The notes: a model not told the origin generated them from the sequence alone. Shown: positions 10,463 to 23,100, counted from the stretch's first letter. The stretch: 64,000 nucleotides of DNA from Spirodela intermedia (GCA_902729315.2 LR746277.1:5647001-5711000), one strand, 5' to 3'. Made by a program: numbers and translations.

Positions 10463-13190
10463 AATCTGTTGAGTCAGCAGGTATTAGCAAGGGAAAATCT
10501 ACTAGCTCTGTGAAAAAACTGGTGCGAAGTTCTTACATTGTTCTTTCGTTCCTTTGCTCAATATTTTAATGAATTCCAGGGTAATTTAATGAGTAATTTT
10601 CAGATTCCTTGTGCTGAAGATGAAGTAGGATCCGGAAGCATTCCATTTGATGCAACTTCTATTTGCACACCTGGAGACACAGCAGTTCTTCCGAGATATA
10701 TAGTTACAGGTGCTCATCACGGTGCTCTTTCCCAGAAAAATATATATTCTCCTCATTTGTAGGAAACATATGGTTGCTAGTACAAGTAATAGCAGTTTTT
10801 TATCTATATTTTTTCCCACATAAATAAAGTTGACCGATGCTATTGCCGATGGTTCCTTTTCCATATGACACTCCGTTATGTGATATTTTGTGAAGAAAAT
10901 GAACCTTATTGGTATATCCACTGCTCTCTCATGCTTTCCATGCATGGAAATATTTAAATGTTGTAAATCGTTATTGTCATACAATACAGAAAATATTTTC
11001 CTTGTATGAAAAATGATGAATAATGTGCGGGTAATTTTTTTATTTATTCTGGTTGATTTATTTTATTTGTCACGTATATTTTTCTAAAATAATGAGCTTC
11101 TTAAGGTTTCGAGAATCCTCCCATGGAGTGGGATGAATATCCTCAGTTTTCTAATGGAGAAATATTGGAAATGGCATCACAAAATAAGAAGAAGATAGAA
11201 AGGAGGAATCCACGTATGCATTCATAATTCTTTTTTTTTCCTTTAAATGAATTTTTTTGTGACGTGAAGGGTACATCTCTGTTCTATTGTGGTTATGGAT
11301 ACAGTCCTAAGATGCCATATGGGCCTTATTCTCCAGTCATCCCATCGTTGCCCTCTTCTAATGGGGATAACCCGACATGCTCCCCCCATTACGCGGTTTC
11401 ATGTTTGAATTCAACTACAACAACGTCACAAGTTGACTGGACAAAGTATTTTGGCCCTGAACAACAAGCTGCTTTTCATTTCTGATCTGAATTCCAGTTG
11501 TATTTGTTTTGGGCCAAAACTGACTACTCTTTTCCTTGTTTCCTCTGGATAAATAGATATCCAAATAGTTTAGTAGCCCCCTGCGGTTTTGACGGATTTG
11601 TCCCCAGTGAATTTAGGCCTGATTTCTTGCAATCCCCTAATGGGCGGAGAACGTTGACACCGTTTCCGCCTGGAGATTCCCCACGATCAGCCGGGAGAAA
11701 TGGGGCATTTGGATGTGCTCAATCTCCTTTTCCTTCTTGGATGGTATTGCTTTTTAACTAATTTTTTCTGTGTCCAAGGAAGATTACTACATTTGGATTC
11801 CTTGATGTCGAAATTCAAAGTCGCAAGTTGGTCATTATTTCTCACCCGAGTTTCAACACATCATCTTTACCTGCAGTCATTAAACATATCGAGAAACCGA
11901 TTTCCACGAGAAACATTTTAGGATGTCATGTACTTGTTACAGAAACAAGTTTGAAGTCTATTCCTCTCACGCCAATCAGGCGGCCTGATCCAATCATGAA
12001 CACCGTGGATCCAGCATCAGCTTGAGATCATCTTTTGAGATGTCCCTGCTTCCTAGATCTCTCCTAGAGTGGTTTAACTAATGGTGTGGCTTAACTAATG
12101 GTTTTATTGTGGCATCATAGGTCATGAGTTACAGTAACCAGAACCCTTGCAAAGATTTTCTTTTTATGATCAAGTGTCTTACAATTTGCTTAGAATGAAT
12201 CTTTGATTGGCGTTCCTATTAGATAACCACACTGTTTCTGTGTGACATACGAATAAACTCATGACTCCTGAAGCCCAGGTAAACGGATCCAAAATATTTC
12301 AATCGTTGTGAATTGAAGAACACTGTTAAGGTGGTGCCTGTAAGGGAGTCCAGTGATTAATTAAGGCAAACTGACATTAATAAGTTTGTCCCGACATTAA
12401 TATATACATGGGGCTTCTATTATGTTTGCATTGAAATAATTTCTTGTTGCCGAACTTAATTTGGTGTAGCCATGCCCAGGTTTCTCGGCGGCAAAGACCC
12501 TGAGGTTTTGGATCATCGGTTAACTCCCATGATGGGAACAAGTAGTAGGGGGTGATATGCAACCTGCAGAGGTGCATGGCGAGGACAGGGCAACAAGCAG
12601 AGAGGTTCTATCAACGACGGCAATGGCTCTACCGACTCGCTCAGTGAGCAGAGCCGAGATCCAGGGGCCACAAGGCCGGAACAATTGCCCGCAGATCCGA
12701 ATTCCTTCGTCGGTGTGAAAGGACTTGCTGCTGCTTCGGGCGACTCTTGAGTATAATAAGCCCGACTTTCTCACGGAGTAGGAGCATGCATTTTTTTCCG
12801 TGATCAGTTCCTGCTCGGAAGATAACGCCCATCGGAAGTTGGATTTGGCTCATCGCGAGGCAAAGGCGAAAGAATCCGAGCGCCTCGTGCTCTTATTTTT
12901 CTCAGTAATTCTCCGGAGGTAGTACGCAGATGCTTACTTGTGCTCCAGTTTTGGTTTGTTTTGTTTTTTTTTAGTTTTATTTTACTGAAGACAATGCAAA
13001 CAGCCACTGGGCACTTTCGCGGTGTGGCCAAGATGACCGGGCCCGTGGACCCGAGGAAGATCATGGACTAATGGCTGCAAGACAAGTGGAGCGGCCATAG
13101 AGGACGTCTGCAGCAGCGCGTTCCGTCATATAATCCTCGAGAACAACGGGAACAAGCCCGTGACCATCAGCAGGGACATGACTTGCCTTT
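10463..13190 (+). pseudogene. dead YTH-domain (ECT family) m6A-reader gene
   Basis: ECT proteins bind N6-methyladenosine in mRNA through a C-terminal YTH domain. N-terminal-type exons are visible at 10463-10521, 10604-10709, 11106-11213 (PPMEWDEYPQFSNGE) and about 11273-11485 (YGYSPKMPYGPYSP, the family's Tyr/Pro-rich motif). The last of these closes in a stop after AAFHF, and the 10604-11213 exons do not join it in phase. Degraded domain pieces follow. GSTDSLSEQSRD is at about 12620-12660. FFSVISSCSEDN is around 12790-12830, running straight into HRKLDLAHREAKAKE, so the segment that normally carries the first m6A-cage Trp is missing. Next come GHFRGVAKMTGPVDP at about 13014-13056 and an in-frame TAA at 13069-13071. 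WLQDKWSG follows, then a deletion plus frameshift, then FRHIILENNGNKPV. The gene is non-functional as a reader. Whether the N-terminal half is still transcribed is unknown. Confidence 0.85.
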
Positions 13191-13977
13191 TGCATGATCC
13201 ACTCTCTCTCTCTCTCTCTCTCTCGCTATAGGTTTTTAACTAAGACGCCAACATTGTGGGCACCTCCGCGGCCGCGTGTGCAACCAACCGTGCTTTACGC
13301 TCTGTCCGACGACGTTACACCGGATAAATTGTTAAATCGTCATTATTGTCGACTACCTCACCTATGGGCGGTCTTCTGCGATTACACGCATGGACCCTGC
13401 GCGCCACGAAAGTCAACCCTTATCCGGACGCAAAAGGTCTCGGATAAAATAAGAAACAGTCCGTCGCGGCTCCGCGAGGGCTGGGAATGTGTCGGTTCAT
13501 GCCTCTTGCGGGGGTGGGTGTCCGGATCGTCCAAGGGCTTCGTGACTAGTCATACTACTACACCCCTCGTTTCGCTTCCGGGTCTACTCCTTTCGGTCGC
13601 ATCCACCATTTTCTCTCATGGTGCGTAGTATTCCCACCTTGCACCAGCGGGACCCGCACAAAGCGTAGTTTCCACGCGGCTCATAGGACCGTCCGATGGC
13701 CGGCTTTTCTGGTCAGCGAGCGCAACGCAGCGCGGCTGCCTCCCCCCCCCCACCTTACACGGCCGACCGAATGAAACGACGCTTTTTGATTGCTGGCTTG
13801 GAATGAAAATTTGTTTTAAGGTCGCCGACGACCCTCGGTGGTGGCCGCTGCGGCAGGACGGGAACAGGACGCGAGGAGGAATATTAATTATTCGCACGAC
13901 GGCGGGGAGGAGGGTCGAAGAAGAGGGTTGGGTTTTCCAGATAGAGGAGGGACCTTGCTGCCGGAGGAGGAGCGACC
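13191..13977. promoter_or_regulatory. upstream region of the SUMO E2 gene
   Basis: No coding region is supported. A CT tract lies at 13202-13224. The last ~80 bases before the ATG at 13978 are GA/GGA-rich and probably 5' UTR. Confidence 0.4.
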
Positions 13978-16087
13978 ATGTCGGGAGGGATCGCGCGGGG
14001 ACGTCTCGCTGAGGAGCGCAAGGCCTGGCGGAAGAACCATCCCCATGTCCGCTCCTTCTCCTTCTCCTCCTTCTTCATCATCATCTTCTTCTTCTCTTCT
14101 TTGTTCCTTTCTTCCGTCTTCTGCTACAACTGCTGCTGCTGCTCTCTTCTTTCTTCCCCTTCTCCCGATAAATACAGTGGCTAAACTCATTGTTCTGCTT
14201 CGTTTCCTCTCTCTCTCTCTCTCTCTCTCGTTGTCGGTGATGACTAGGGTTTCGTCGCGAAGCCGGAGACTCTGTCTGACGGCTCTGTGAACCTGATGGC
14301 CTGGCACTGCTCCATCCCCGGCAAACAAGGGGTAACGTTCTTTGACGAACCCTCTCCCCCTCCCCCGACGGTTCCGCCATTGGTTTTTCATGCAGTCGAA
14401 AGGGATTGCCCTTCGACCGGCTCTCGCCCTTCCTCTGGTCTGGGCCTCGATGTACTTTCCTTCTCTTTTTCTTTTTTCCTGTGCGTGTGCCCTCTGCTTC
14501 ATCTCTGCAGTTGGGCGAGAACGGAGTTAGCAACCGATCTCGCGTGTGGCTGAATCACGGTGGCCGTTGTGTTGGTATAGAATTTCCGTCCGAGTGTTGA
14601 TGATCTCTCGTAGGAGGGGCGTAGGTTGTCGTCTGAAACCATATAACGGCCACCCTCTCTTCGGATTTCCTCCACATTGATTTCTTGCTTTATGTTTGGT
14701 GCTCATGAGGCTCGATCCCTGGCTGTCAATGAGGGAACCCAGGTAGACGAGAGGCTAGCCCCCCCACCATTTTTTTTTTTCTTTCTTGCAATTATGGATC
14801 ATCTGATCAAATCCAATCGCCCCGGAAGACCCCAGGTTCAGGCTCAGCCTGATCGTTGTGGAGTTGAGATCGCTCGTCACCGGCTTTGAATCAAGAAAGC
14901 CGAAAACCCCCTGTCCTCTGTGAAAAAGGAGGATCGGCGGCGCAATGGAGGGCTGCAGCAGCAGCAGGAGCTTGCACAACCTCGATTCTTGCTGCCTTCT
15001 CTTCGCCCTTCACCTTCTGCGTACTTTCTGTTCATACCCGCAGTATCTAGGCACATCACGGCGGTGGTTTTGGCGACGCACGACCCGAGATTGATCACAG
15101 GAAAGCTTAGGCTTGATGGGTCTCCCTCCATACGAGGCTGTGCTGCCGTGCAGTGGTGTAATGGAGGAGAGCACGCGCCGGCCTGTTCTCTGTGTGGAGT
15201 TGATTCTTCTGAACTGGCGAGTCTGGGGTGCTTCACCAGCTTCGGTGCGAAATGTCATCTCACGGGTCGCTCATCCGGATTTAGATTATGTCTAAACTTT
15301 CTGGGACCGAATGTTCGTGCACCCCCCTTGTGGAAAGGAGAGGAAGATTCTAGGGTGAAAGGTCAAAGTCTCTGAGGGAGGGAGGGTGGGAGAGTGAGAG
15401 CTTCTCTTTGTCTTAGTGTGTGTTTCGCTTCGCTGGATATGTTTTGTCCACTGTGAATTCGCTTTCTTCAGCGAGCGTCGTCAGGAATGAGCTCTCATGG
15501 TTTGGACCTTCCTTTCTAGCAGACTGACTGGGATGGCGGTTCCTATCCGCTCACTCTCCACTTCAGCGAGGACTACCCCAGCAAACCCCCCAAGTGCAAG
15601 TTCCCGCAGGGCTTTTTCCATCCTAACGTCTATCCTTCTGGAACGGTCTGCCTCTCCATCCTGAACGAAGACAGCGTGAGTCCCCCCCCCTCCCTCCCTC
15701 TCTCTTTCTCTCTTTATTGTAAGATTTAGAGATTGGAAAGGACTCGGTGGTGTTGGTGGTGGTGGCGAAAGAGCCCTGGCGAGGCCAGCGCTAATAAAGG
15801 GCCGGCCATTTTTCAGGGGTGGAGGCCCGCGATCACCGTGAAGCAGATTCTGGTGGGCATACAAGACCTGCTGGACCAGCCAAATCCGGCCGATCCCGCC
15901 CAGACGGATGGATACCAGCTCTTTATCCAGGTACGCCCCCCCCCGCCCCCCCCCAACCCACTGACCTGGGCCCTCCTTCTCCCTCCCTTCTTCTCACTCC
16001 CTCCTTTTCCTCGGTTCTCTGCAGGACGCGGTGGAGTACAGAAGAAGGGTTCGGCTGCAGGCGAAGCAGTACCCGTCGCTCGTCTAA
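13978..16087 (+). CDS. SCE1: SUMO-conjugating enzyme E2 (UBC9/SCE1)
   Basis: The protein accepts SUMO from the SAE1/SAE2 E1 as a thioester and passes it to target lysines, mainly in the nucleus. The five coding exons are 13978-14046, 14248-14331, 15523-15675, 15817-15930 and 16025-16087, all GT-AG and in phase, giving 160 residues, the usual plant SCE1 length. The start [19 protein letters not shown] forms the basic N-terminal helix that distinguishes UBC9 from ubiquitin E2s. The UBC core shows [31 protein letters not shown] with the catalytic Cys at residue 94, and [19 protein letters not shown]. Intron 2 is long (1191 nt). Intron 1 ends in a CT tract (14206-14229) shortly before the acceptor. 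The gene converges on the kinase gene encoded on the other strand. Confidence is very high. Confidence 0.97.
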
Positions 16088-16972
16088 GCGGGTGTGACTC
16101 TCCTGCTCCCGCCACAGCAGCCAGCAGTCGGGTCTTATGCATGCATCGTTGTTGCTTGGGGCGCGTGTTTAATTAACCCTGTCTCGTACGTAGCAGCTCT
16201 TGAAGTAGAGTAACACTGGATGCTTGGGGATATAAATATGTAACCCGCCTGGCTTGGGTTGGGGTTGTGCGCGTGTTTTTGACTGTCTTGCAAATGACGT
16301 AAGCTCGGCATGAACTGGGCTGCCGCCCTGGGCTGCCGCCCTGGGCTCCCCGGCGGCGCCCCCCACGGTGAAATGGCGCTTCTTCTTTATCTCTGAGTCT
16401 CCTGCAAGTAGATATCTCGGCGGCCGGGGGGGGGGGGTCTCCCTGCACGACAAGCAGACGCAACAGGCGGTCCAGCGATTGTGGCTGTGGCCGAGGAGGA
16501 AACCCAGTTGCCGTAGAAATGAAAATAGCAGTAAGCGGCCTACGGGCATAGTAACAACACGGGCGGGGTATCCCCGCGACTGTGGCTGTGGCTGCGAAAG
16601 AGAAAACCCAGTTGCCGTAGAAATGAAAACAGCAGCAATCAGCATAAGAGCATAATAACAACACGGGCGGGGATCATCGTACAGGCGGCAGAAGAAGCTT
16701 CTCAGCCTGGCAATTAAGAACACCCGGCGGTTCTGCCTCTCCCTCTTTCTCTATCTACACACAACAAGTAGCATCACTCACTGGCATTCTCCAGCTTTCT
16801 CACCTCTTTCATTTTAATGTACACTAAAGTAACTAGGGTGGGGAAGGGGCGCTTCTTCTTTAAAAATCTTCGTCGTCTTTCTTCCTCCTACTGCTCATTT
16901 GGTGGTAGCGGTGCGGTGATGGTGGTGGTGATGGTGGTCTCCAACTCTCCAGTGAGTGAATGGTTCAGTCAG
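16088..16972. other. convergent intergenic region between SCE1 and the kinase gene
   Basis: The two genes end towards each other here, so this is 3' UTR plus spacer. It contains a short GC-rich triplication around 16318-16347 (gggctgccgccct units), a G-run near 16427-16437, and a two-copy 101-bp tandem repeat. No gene is supported. Confidence 0.5.
16476..16674 (+). repeat. two-copy 101-bp tandem repeat
   Basis: The unit starting at 16476 (gattgtggctgtgg) recurs at 16577 (gactgtggctgtgg). Both continue through acccagttgccgtagaaatg and end at acacgggcgggg. The copies differ by substitutions and small indels. Confidence 0.8.
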
Positions 16973-18981
16973 TCAGTCCGTCGTCATGGGTTGGGACATG
17001 CAGAATCTGAACCGCGCTCGCCGCACCGCTGTCAGCAGCTCTGCCTCCGCCTTCTCGAGCATCTCCACGATCTCGGTGAAATGCGGGCGGACATCCGGGT
17101 CAACGTCCCAGCAGCGGGACATGATCTCCGCCAGCACCGGCGGGCATTCCTGGGGGATGGCCGGTCGGATCCCCAAGTAGACGACGGCGAAGGCCGCCTG
17201 CACGGGCGCCATGTTCTGGAAAGGGAGCATGCTGGTGATGAGCTCCCACAGGACGATGCCGAAGCTATAAACGTCCACCTTCTGCGTGTAGGGTCTGTGC
17301 TGGATCATCTCTCTGCCATCAAGTTCAAACGGTTCAGCCACGGAAGGAGTATTATTTCTCCGTCACACAGAATAGTAGCCAACCTACATACAGACATCTA
17401 TATATATATATAGAGAGAGAGATTTTGCGAGAATTCAGGAGTACAACACTCCTAGGGAAACTTGACAAACCATTTATCGCTCATAAATACCAGCAAGACC
17501 GAGGGTTCAGAAAAGATAAACCCCAGTGCAGAAGCAAGAGATTGAAATGTGAAAGGCGTATGATAGCAGCAAAACATAAAAAATAAAAAATAATTCCAGG
17601 CATACTTGATTATGACCATGATCTAAAGCCAAAGATCATTGAAACCACTTTGCTGCGAGAGAAACAGGCGGAGCGATCTAATGTTATCTGAAGAGCACGA
17701 AATGATGAAAGCTTTTACAATAGAAAAATATGGGATTCACCTTGACGGTCGCCTCACAAAATCGAAACCACGTAGGATTTGGCGTATAACTGTGGCCATC
17801 ATCAAGAAAGAAGCCTTTTCCCACAAATCTGGATAAGGTTGCCGGCCGATGGACATCCGTTTTTTTTTTTTTTTTTTTTTTTTTGTTAATGTTTATTAGT
17901 TGAGAATAGTCCAGGCTAATTAACATATGAGGCAGAAAGACTATCCAAGATTTCTAGCTAATGTCGGTGGTGGATCTGGGAGGACACCCATCCATTCGTC
18001 CATTAAAACGCCGAGGGAGGGGGAGAGGGAGGGGAGGAGGAGGTGGGAGAATTTAACTTACGGTGCCATCCAACGATAAGTTCCAGTCCCTGGCGTCATC
18101 CACTCTGACTGCACTTCGATGCGGGCCATTCCAAAATCAGCGATCTTGATCGACTTATCCGAGGATATGAGGAGGTTGTCTGACTTGAGGTCCCGGTGGA
18201 TGAATCCCAGGCTATGCACGTAGGTCATACCCCGAGCAATATCCAGAGCCTGCTTCACAGCCATCTTCAGCGGAACAGACCGGTTATCTCGTCTCCCCAA
18301 GAACTGCCTGACCGAGCCGCCTCTGGCGAACTCTGTGACGATGCACCATACCATCGGCTTCCTGCACGCCCCTATGAAGCGGACCACATTCGGGTGCTGT
18401 AGCGTGGCGAGCATCCTCACTTCCTGGGCAAACTGCTGCTCCATCAGGTGCGCCTTCCCGGGGTCATCCACGGTCCGCTCCAGGAGCTTGACTGCCACTT
18501 CTTCCCCGCTGTACGTGCCCTTGTAGAGCTTCCCAAAGGCCCCCTGCGCAAAGGGCATGCCCATGTTCAGCTTCCTCAGATCGATGGTCCACTCGTCGTA
18601 GTTCTCCAAACCCTCTGCGGGGTACCGTTCGTCCAGGAAGGCCCGAGCCAGGGCGTCGTCATCAAGGTTGTGGGATGCTCTACCACCCTGGCGGAGGACG
18701 CTGTGCCCTGCGGAGGAGTCGACGGGAACAGGGTGGGTCCCTGGGTAATAGAGCATAGGCGTACGCTGGGAGCTGTTGGACCCGACGCTACTGTTATCCG
18801 CTGGCATGACGACGGTACCGCATCCCATGCCGGTTTGAAGGTTCCACATGCTGTGGATGGACATGTTGGATCCCTCCCCGAGTGCCTCGTAGAACTCCAG
18901 ATCGAAGATGCCCTTCGTCGCGTCGTGGTCGTTCCGGACGCCGCCAGCCATGAATCCGATGAATTTAGGTGCTTCCACCAT
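16973..18981 (-). CDS. Raf-like MAPKKK-type serine/threonine/tyrosine kinase
   Basis: Soluble plant Raf-like (group C type) kinase of 419 residues, similar by memory to Arabidopsis At4g31170 and At2g24360. There are two coding exons, 18062-18981 and 16973-17312, joined in phase 2; the split Pro codon lies in the MAPEMIQ motif. The catalytic domain runs from about residue 132 to 400. It has [11 protein letters not shown] (145-155, Gly loop), VAVK with Lys165, IHRDLKSDN (261-269, Asp264), ADFG (Asp282), [11 protein letters not shown] and [12 protein letters not shown]. All catalytic residues are present, so it should be active. The N-terminal ~130 residues are Ser/Gly-rich with conserved LGEGSNMSI and DNSSVGSN blocks. 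The intron (17313-18061) carries a 25-base homopolymer (T on the plus strand, 17860-17884). The gene is divergent from the START-domain gene, sharing the 18982-20104 promoter region. Confidence 0.95.
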
Positions 18982-19486
18982 CTTCCTCGAGGGCGGAGAT
19001 CAGAACTGAATCCCCAAATTCACACAAATCCTACTGAACAGTAGGGGGGGAATTTGGATCGAGCCCTAATTTTCCTTTCCTCGCTCCACCACGGACGAGG
19101 AGCAACTTCTCCGACTGCTACTGAGGCAGTCCGCCCCTCCTGCCAGGATCGCAGCAGCACAAAGGAGAACAGGCGCTCCCACACATGGACGACGACCGGA
19201 AGATGCCTCCGCGGAGCACAGAAAGCGCCGCCGCCGTGCCGTCCTCTTTCTCTCCGGCGCCGCCGGCACCTGCGAGGACTAGAGAGCACAGAAGAGAAAG
19301 CAAACACGAGGAAGAGGAGGAGGAGGAGATGTTCCCCTGATCCTGGTGCGGGTTTCCCCGGTGATGAGGGGAGAGAGACAGAACAAGGAGAGCTCCCTGC
19401 GGTGGGGAAATCGCCGCTGGTATGCCGGTCAACGAGGTGACAGAGCTGAAGCCGGCACAGATTGACCGATTCTATCCACCCATCAC

Positions 19487-19529
<43 letters not shown>

Positions 19530-19696
19530 ACTCACTGCATGGGTCTCCACGGGCCCATTAAGCCGGCGGCTTAATGGGCCTCCCTGGGTCTGCCTGAGCG
19601 GGGTGGGGCCCAACTAGGGAGCCAACCTCGTCATCTTATCATATTCCGGAAAATAATAGAAAAAATAATTCGTCCAGCCACTCTGACTCAGAGGGG

Positions 19697-19727
<31 letters not shown>

Positions 19728-20104
19728 AGGTGAGGCGTACATCGTCTGATTCCTTGGAGGAGGGGAAGGCGCCGGAAAAAACAGGAAAAATAAAAAATGG
19801 AAGGAAAATTGTGTGTCGAGAACGAATGGAAGCGGGGACCACTCGGCTCTCAGAGTCAGACGGCCCGATCCATATCCACCGCTGCCCACGCCTCCCTTTC
19901 TGTCGAGCGAACATATATTCATACAACGCTAGCTATACGTATGAAGGGGAAGAGAGGGAAAGAGAGGGAGAGAGAGAGGAGGGTGTAGGGAGCTGTGAAC
20001 GGAGAGGGGTCGATGCACGCAAATCTCTCTCCTTGGTTTCTGTCGTGTCGTCCTGCAGATCTCTCTGTATATCTGCTGTCTTCCCCCCTCCGTGGCTTGT
20101 AGAC
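18982..20104. promoter_or_regulatory. shared divergent promoter region, kinase (-) / START gene (+)
   Basis: This 1.1-kb spacer separates two divergent start codons. It contains a CT tract (19488-19525), a GA tract (19696-19718) and, between them, a 29-bp palindrome with site II words. GA/CT-rich sequence next to each start suggests 5' UTRs. Open frames here are low-complexity and not believed. Confidence 0.6.
19552..19580. promoter_or_regulatory. 29-bp palindrome with paired site II (TGGGCC) elements
   Basis: Left arm ggcccattaagccg, a single central g, and right arm cggcttaatgggcc form a perfect inverted repeat. Each arm ends in TGGGCC/GGCCCA, the TCP-type site II core used in plant housekeeping and bidirectional promoters. 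It lies 571 bp from the kinase ATG and 525 bp from the START-gene ATG. Confidence 0.7.
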
Positions 20105-23100
20105 ATGGCTGGGGAAGATCCTCTCGCCGCCACTGCCCTCCCTACTGAGTTCGCGGCCATTCCTCCCAGGGGGTCCTCGTGGGGGCCCCCCGGCGGCGGT
20201 TGGGTGGCGGCCGTCGTCTTCCTCCTCGTCTTACTATGGCAGGGGCTGAGGAACCTCTTGACCCGCCGGCGGCAGAGGCTTACCGTCCCCCTGGCCTCTC
20301 CTGATGCGTGGCCGGCCCGTGCGCTGGATGGAGCTTCCTCGTCAGGGTTAGCTCCGATTCGCACGCCCGTGATAATCTTACCCTGTTGGTTTTGGTTTTT
20401 TTCATTTCCCTCCTGCTCATCCTTTGCCCGCTCGTGTGCGTAAACGGCTCTCCACGCATGCCGAAGTTTCCGCTTGGTGACGTTCTTGGATTTCTAAATT
20501 ACCACAGTTCTCACATCGCTTCTGGGATTCTTAGAGCAGAAGGGACGGGCCTGCATCTGAATCGGCCGTATCCCGATGGGGCGGCGGAATAGCATTCGAA
20601 AGAACGCCGCTAGATAATTTCCTCCTTTCCTTGGATATTCGAACCCCCCCCCCCCATGGCATCTTCAATATTAGAGCAGTTCAGGCTTCAACCGTATCCA
20701 TATTTGGGATAGCCCGCAGAGGAGATACCAATTGAGGGCGCCATCTCTGCGCACAAGTCTAACCCTTTCATCAGGGCGCAGTGGGTGCGGGATTTCATTC
20801 TAGGACTTTCGGATCTGCCCTCTTCTCTGCTGTTAGATTCCTATGTGGCTCTTCTCCAGCGTGTCATTAATCACATGGGTGCACTGATCTCTTTGGCAGG
20901 ATCTCGAAGATCATATCCGACGAAGATTTGAGACAGCTGATATACAATCTCGAAGGCAATTTGAACGCTGGAGAAAGATGGGAAGATGTCATAGACAGAA
21001 AGAGCGACCAGTTTTCTTACATGGCAAAATGTTGCAGGCCGAAGGTATGCCCTCTGCTGATTTGGTGTCCACTCTTCTCATTATACTTCCACCACTGTTG
21101 TCGGTTCCCTTGCAGATCTGAACCATGTAAGAATGGTCCTCGTATTCCCCCGTTCCCGTATGGCACCAAGCCACGGAACGCGTGGCTTCTTGATTGGTTA
21201 CTTCGACGACTCCGCTTTGTTAGTTCTTCCCTGTGACATCAGTAGCTGCTTTCCTGCAGGAGGGCCCCTTGAAGTACCTGAGCGCTACGGTATTTGAGAA
21301 TTGCTCTACCGAGATGTTGAGAGATTTCTACATGGATAATGAGTACAGGAAAGCGTGGGATAAAACCTTGGTCGACCACCAGCAGCTGGAGGTCGATGAA
21401 GCCAGCGGGACCGAAGTTGGGCGAACGATAAAGAAGTTCCCTCTTCTGAGCCTTCGGGAGTATGTGCTGGCCTGGCGGGTGTGGGGGGGGAGTGACGGCA
21501 CCTTTTATTGCTTCATCAAGGTGAGACTTTTCACAAGAACATTCTCTTTGCGTACAATTCATCAGCGATTCTCGCGTGCTTTTCTTCTTGCGGCTGCATG
21601 CGACTCTTTGATATTACTTGCCTTTGTGGTGTTGGGGATGTCTGCGGCTGCTGGTTCGTGGGCATTTCCTGTCCTGGGCCTTGGTCAGAATCAGTGGCCG
21701 GGATGCAGACTGAGATGGAGGGTGGGTCAACTAGTAGTCCGGTGTTTGGATGAGTTCTCAGAGTCTCACTCGGAAGACTCAGCTTGACGTAAATGAGGAA
21801 CGGGTTCAGAGCTTCCCCTTTCCTCTTCTTTTCCCACACATCCTATGCATCAAAATCTCAAGAGCATGCAGGTCGTACATTGTCGTTATTAGTTAAACCT
21901 GGGCTGAAGGTTTATTCTCGGTGCTCATAGTATGCCATGCTGCGAGATGAAAGATAGGATGAGGGTACACTGTTGTTCTGTGGGAAAGTACAAAGCGCCA
22001 TTAATCTTCCAGTTTCCAACTTGTGATCACTACTCAGTGAGGATCGGCATGCAACTCATTATCGGAGACGAAGGCCGCCTATTATGTCCTCGAAACAATT
22101 GCTGCTTTGCCAGTTTCCAGCCTGTGGTCAGTGTTGGGCCAGGACGTAGTTCATGTGTTTAATTGAGCCGCATGATTCTATGGTTTGCTAGTTCTCGATA
22201 ATCCTGCATCTTGTTCCTCTGCAATGGTTTCAACGTCTTGTGATTTTCCGCATCTTGTGGGTTCAGGATTGTGAGCACCCTTCGACTCCCCGACAGAAGA
22301 AGCTTGTGCGAGTTGGATTCTTCAGGTCTGGCTGGCGTATTAGAAAAGGCAAGGAACCACTCTGCTGCTCGTCCGAGGTCTTTCCCTTTTTGCCATTTTC
22401 CGTTTTAGTCAGGAACCAAATCGGACGATGGGTGCAAAGAAAATCTCGGATCGAATGTTCCATCCGAGGAATGTCACCTGAAGCATCATCCACACTGATT
22501 AGAGAGTGGTGGAGTTGATCGGCCGTTGGGTTGGCTCTCTGCCGCCCGGCGTCGTCCGCGGAATGAGATCCACCAATCCAAGTTTTTGATGTTTTCTTCT
22601 GACCTTGATTTGAGACGATCGTATTTCTGCGCAGTCGCAGGCACAGATGCGTGCGAGATCAAAATGGTGCACCAAGAAGACGCCGGTCTCAACGTGGAGC
22701 TGGCCAGAATAGCTTTTGCCAAGGGAATATGGAGCTACATTTGCAAGATGAACAGCGCTCTGCGCGATTACTCTCTTCGCATGCGACCACCCTTGCCCAT
22801 GCTCGTTCAGGTAGCGACGGCTGCCCTCCTCCCTACTCGCTGGTTTCAAAAGCGAATGATGGAAACTGGCGCCAAGGAGCTTCTTCTTCTCTCCCGTTAT
22901 CACTACTATTACCATTTTCATGCCGGATAGAAACATCTGCGTCGAGTGTTGTTCTAAACTGAGGTCGATCGTCTTGGTTGTTCTTTCTAGGTGCCGCTTA
23001 GTTTGGAGGGCGACACTGAGACGGTTACACCCGGAGCTTACGAGAGCTCGAGCGGCGGCGCCGTCCTCGTGAAGCAGACGGGTGGGGACGATCCGGGCGA

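Noticed and set aside
13978-14184. 68-aa unspliced SCE1-start frame as a full protein
   Set aside because: Diverges into Phe/Ser/Cys-rich intron translation after NHPH; spliced exons restore UBC9.
14081-14533. Minus-strand Arg/Lys-rich frames over SCE1 exon 2
   Set aside because: Antisense of CT-rich intron 1 and exon 2 of SCE1; low complexity.
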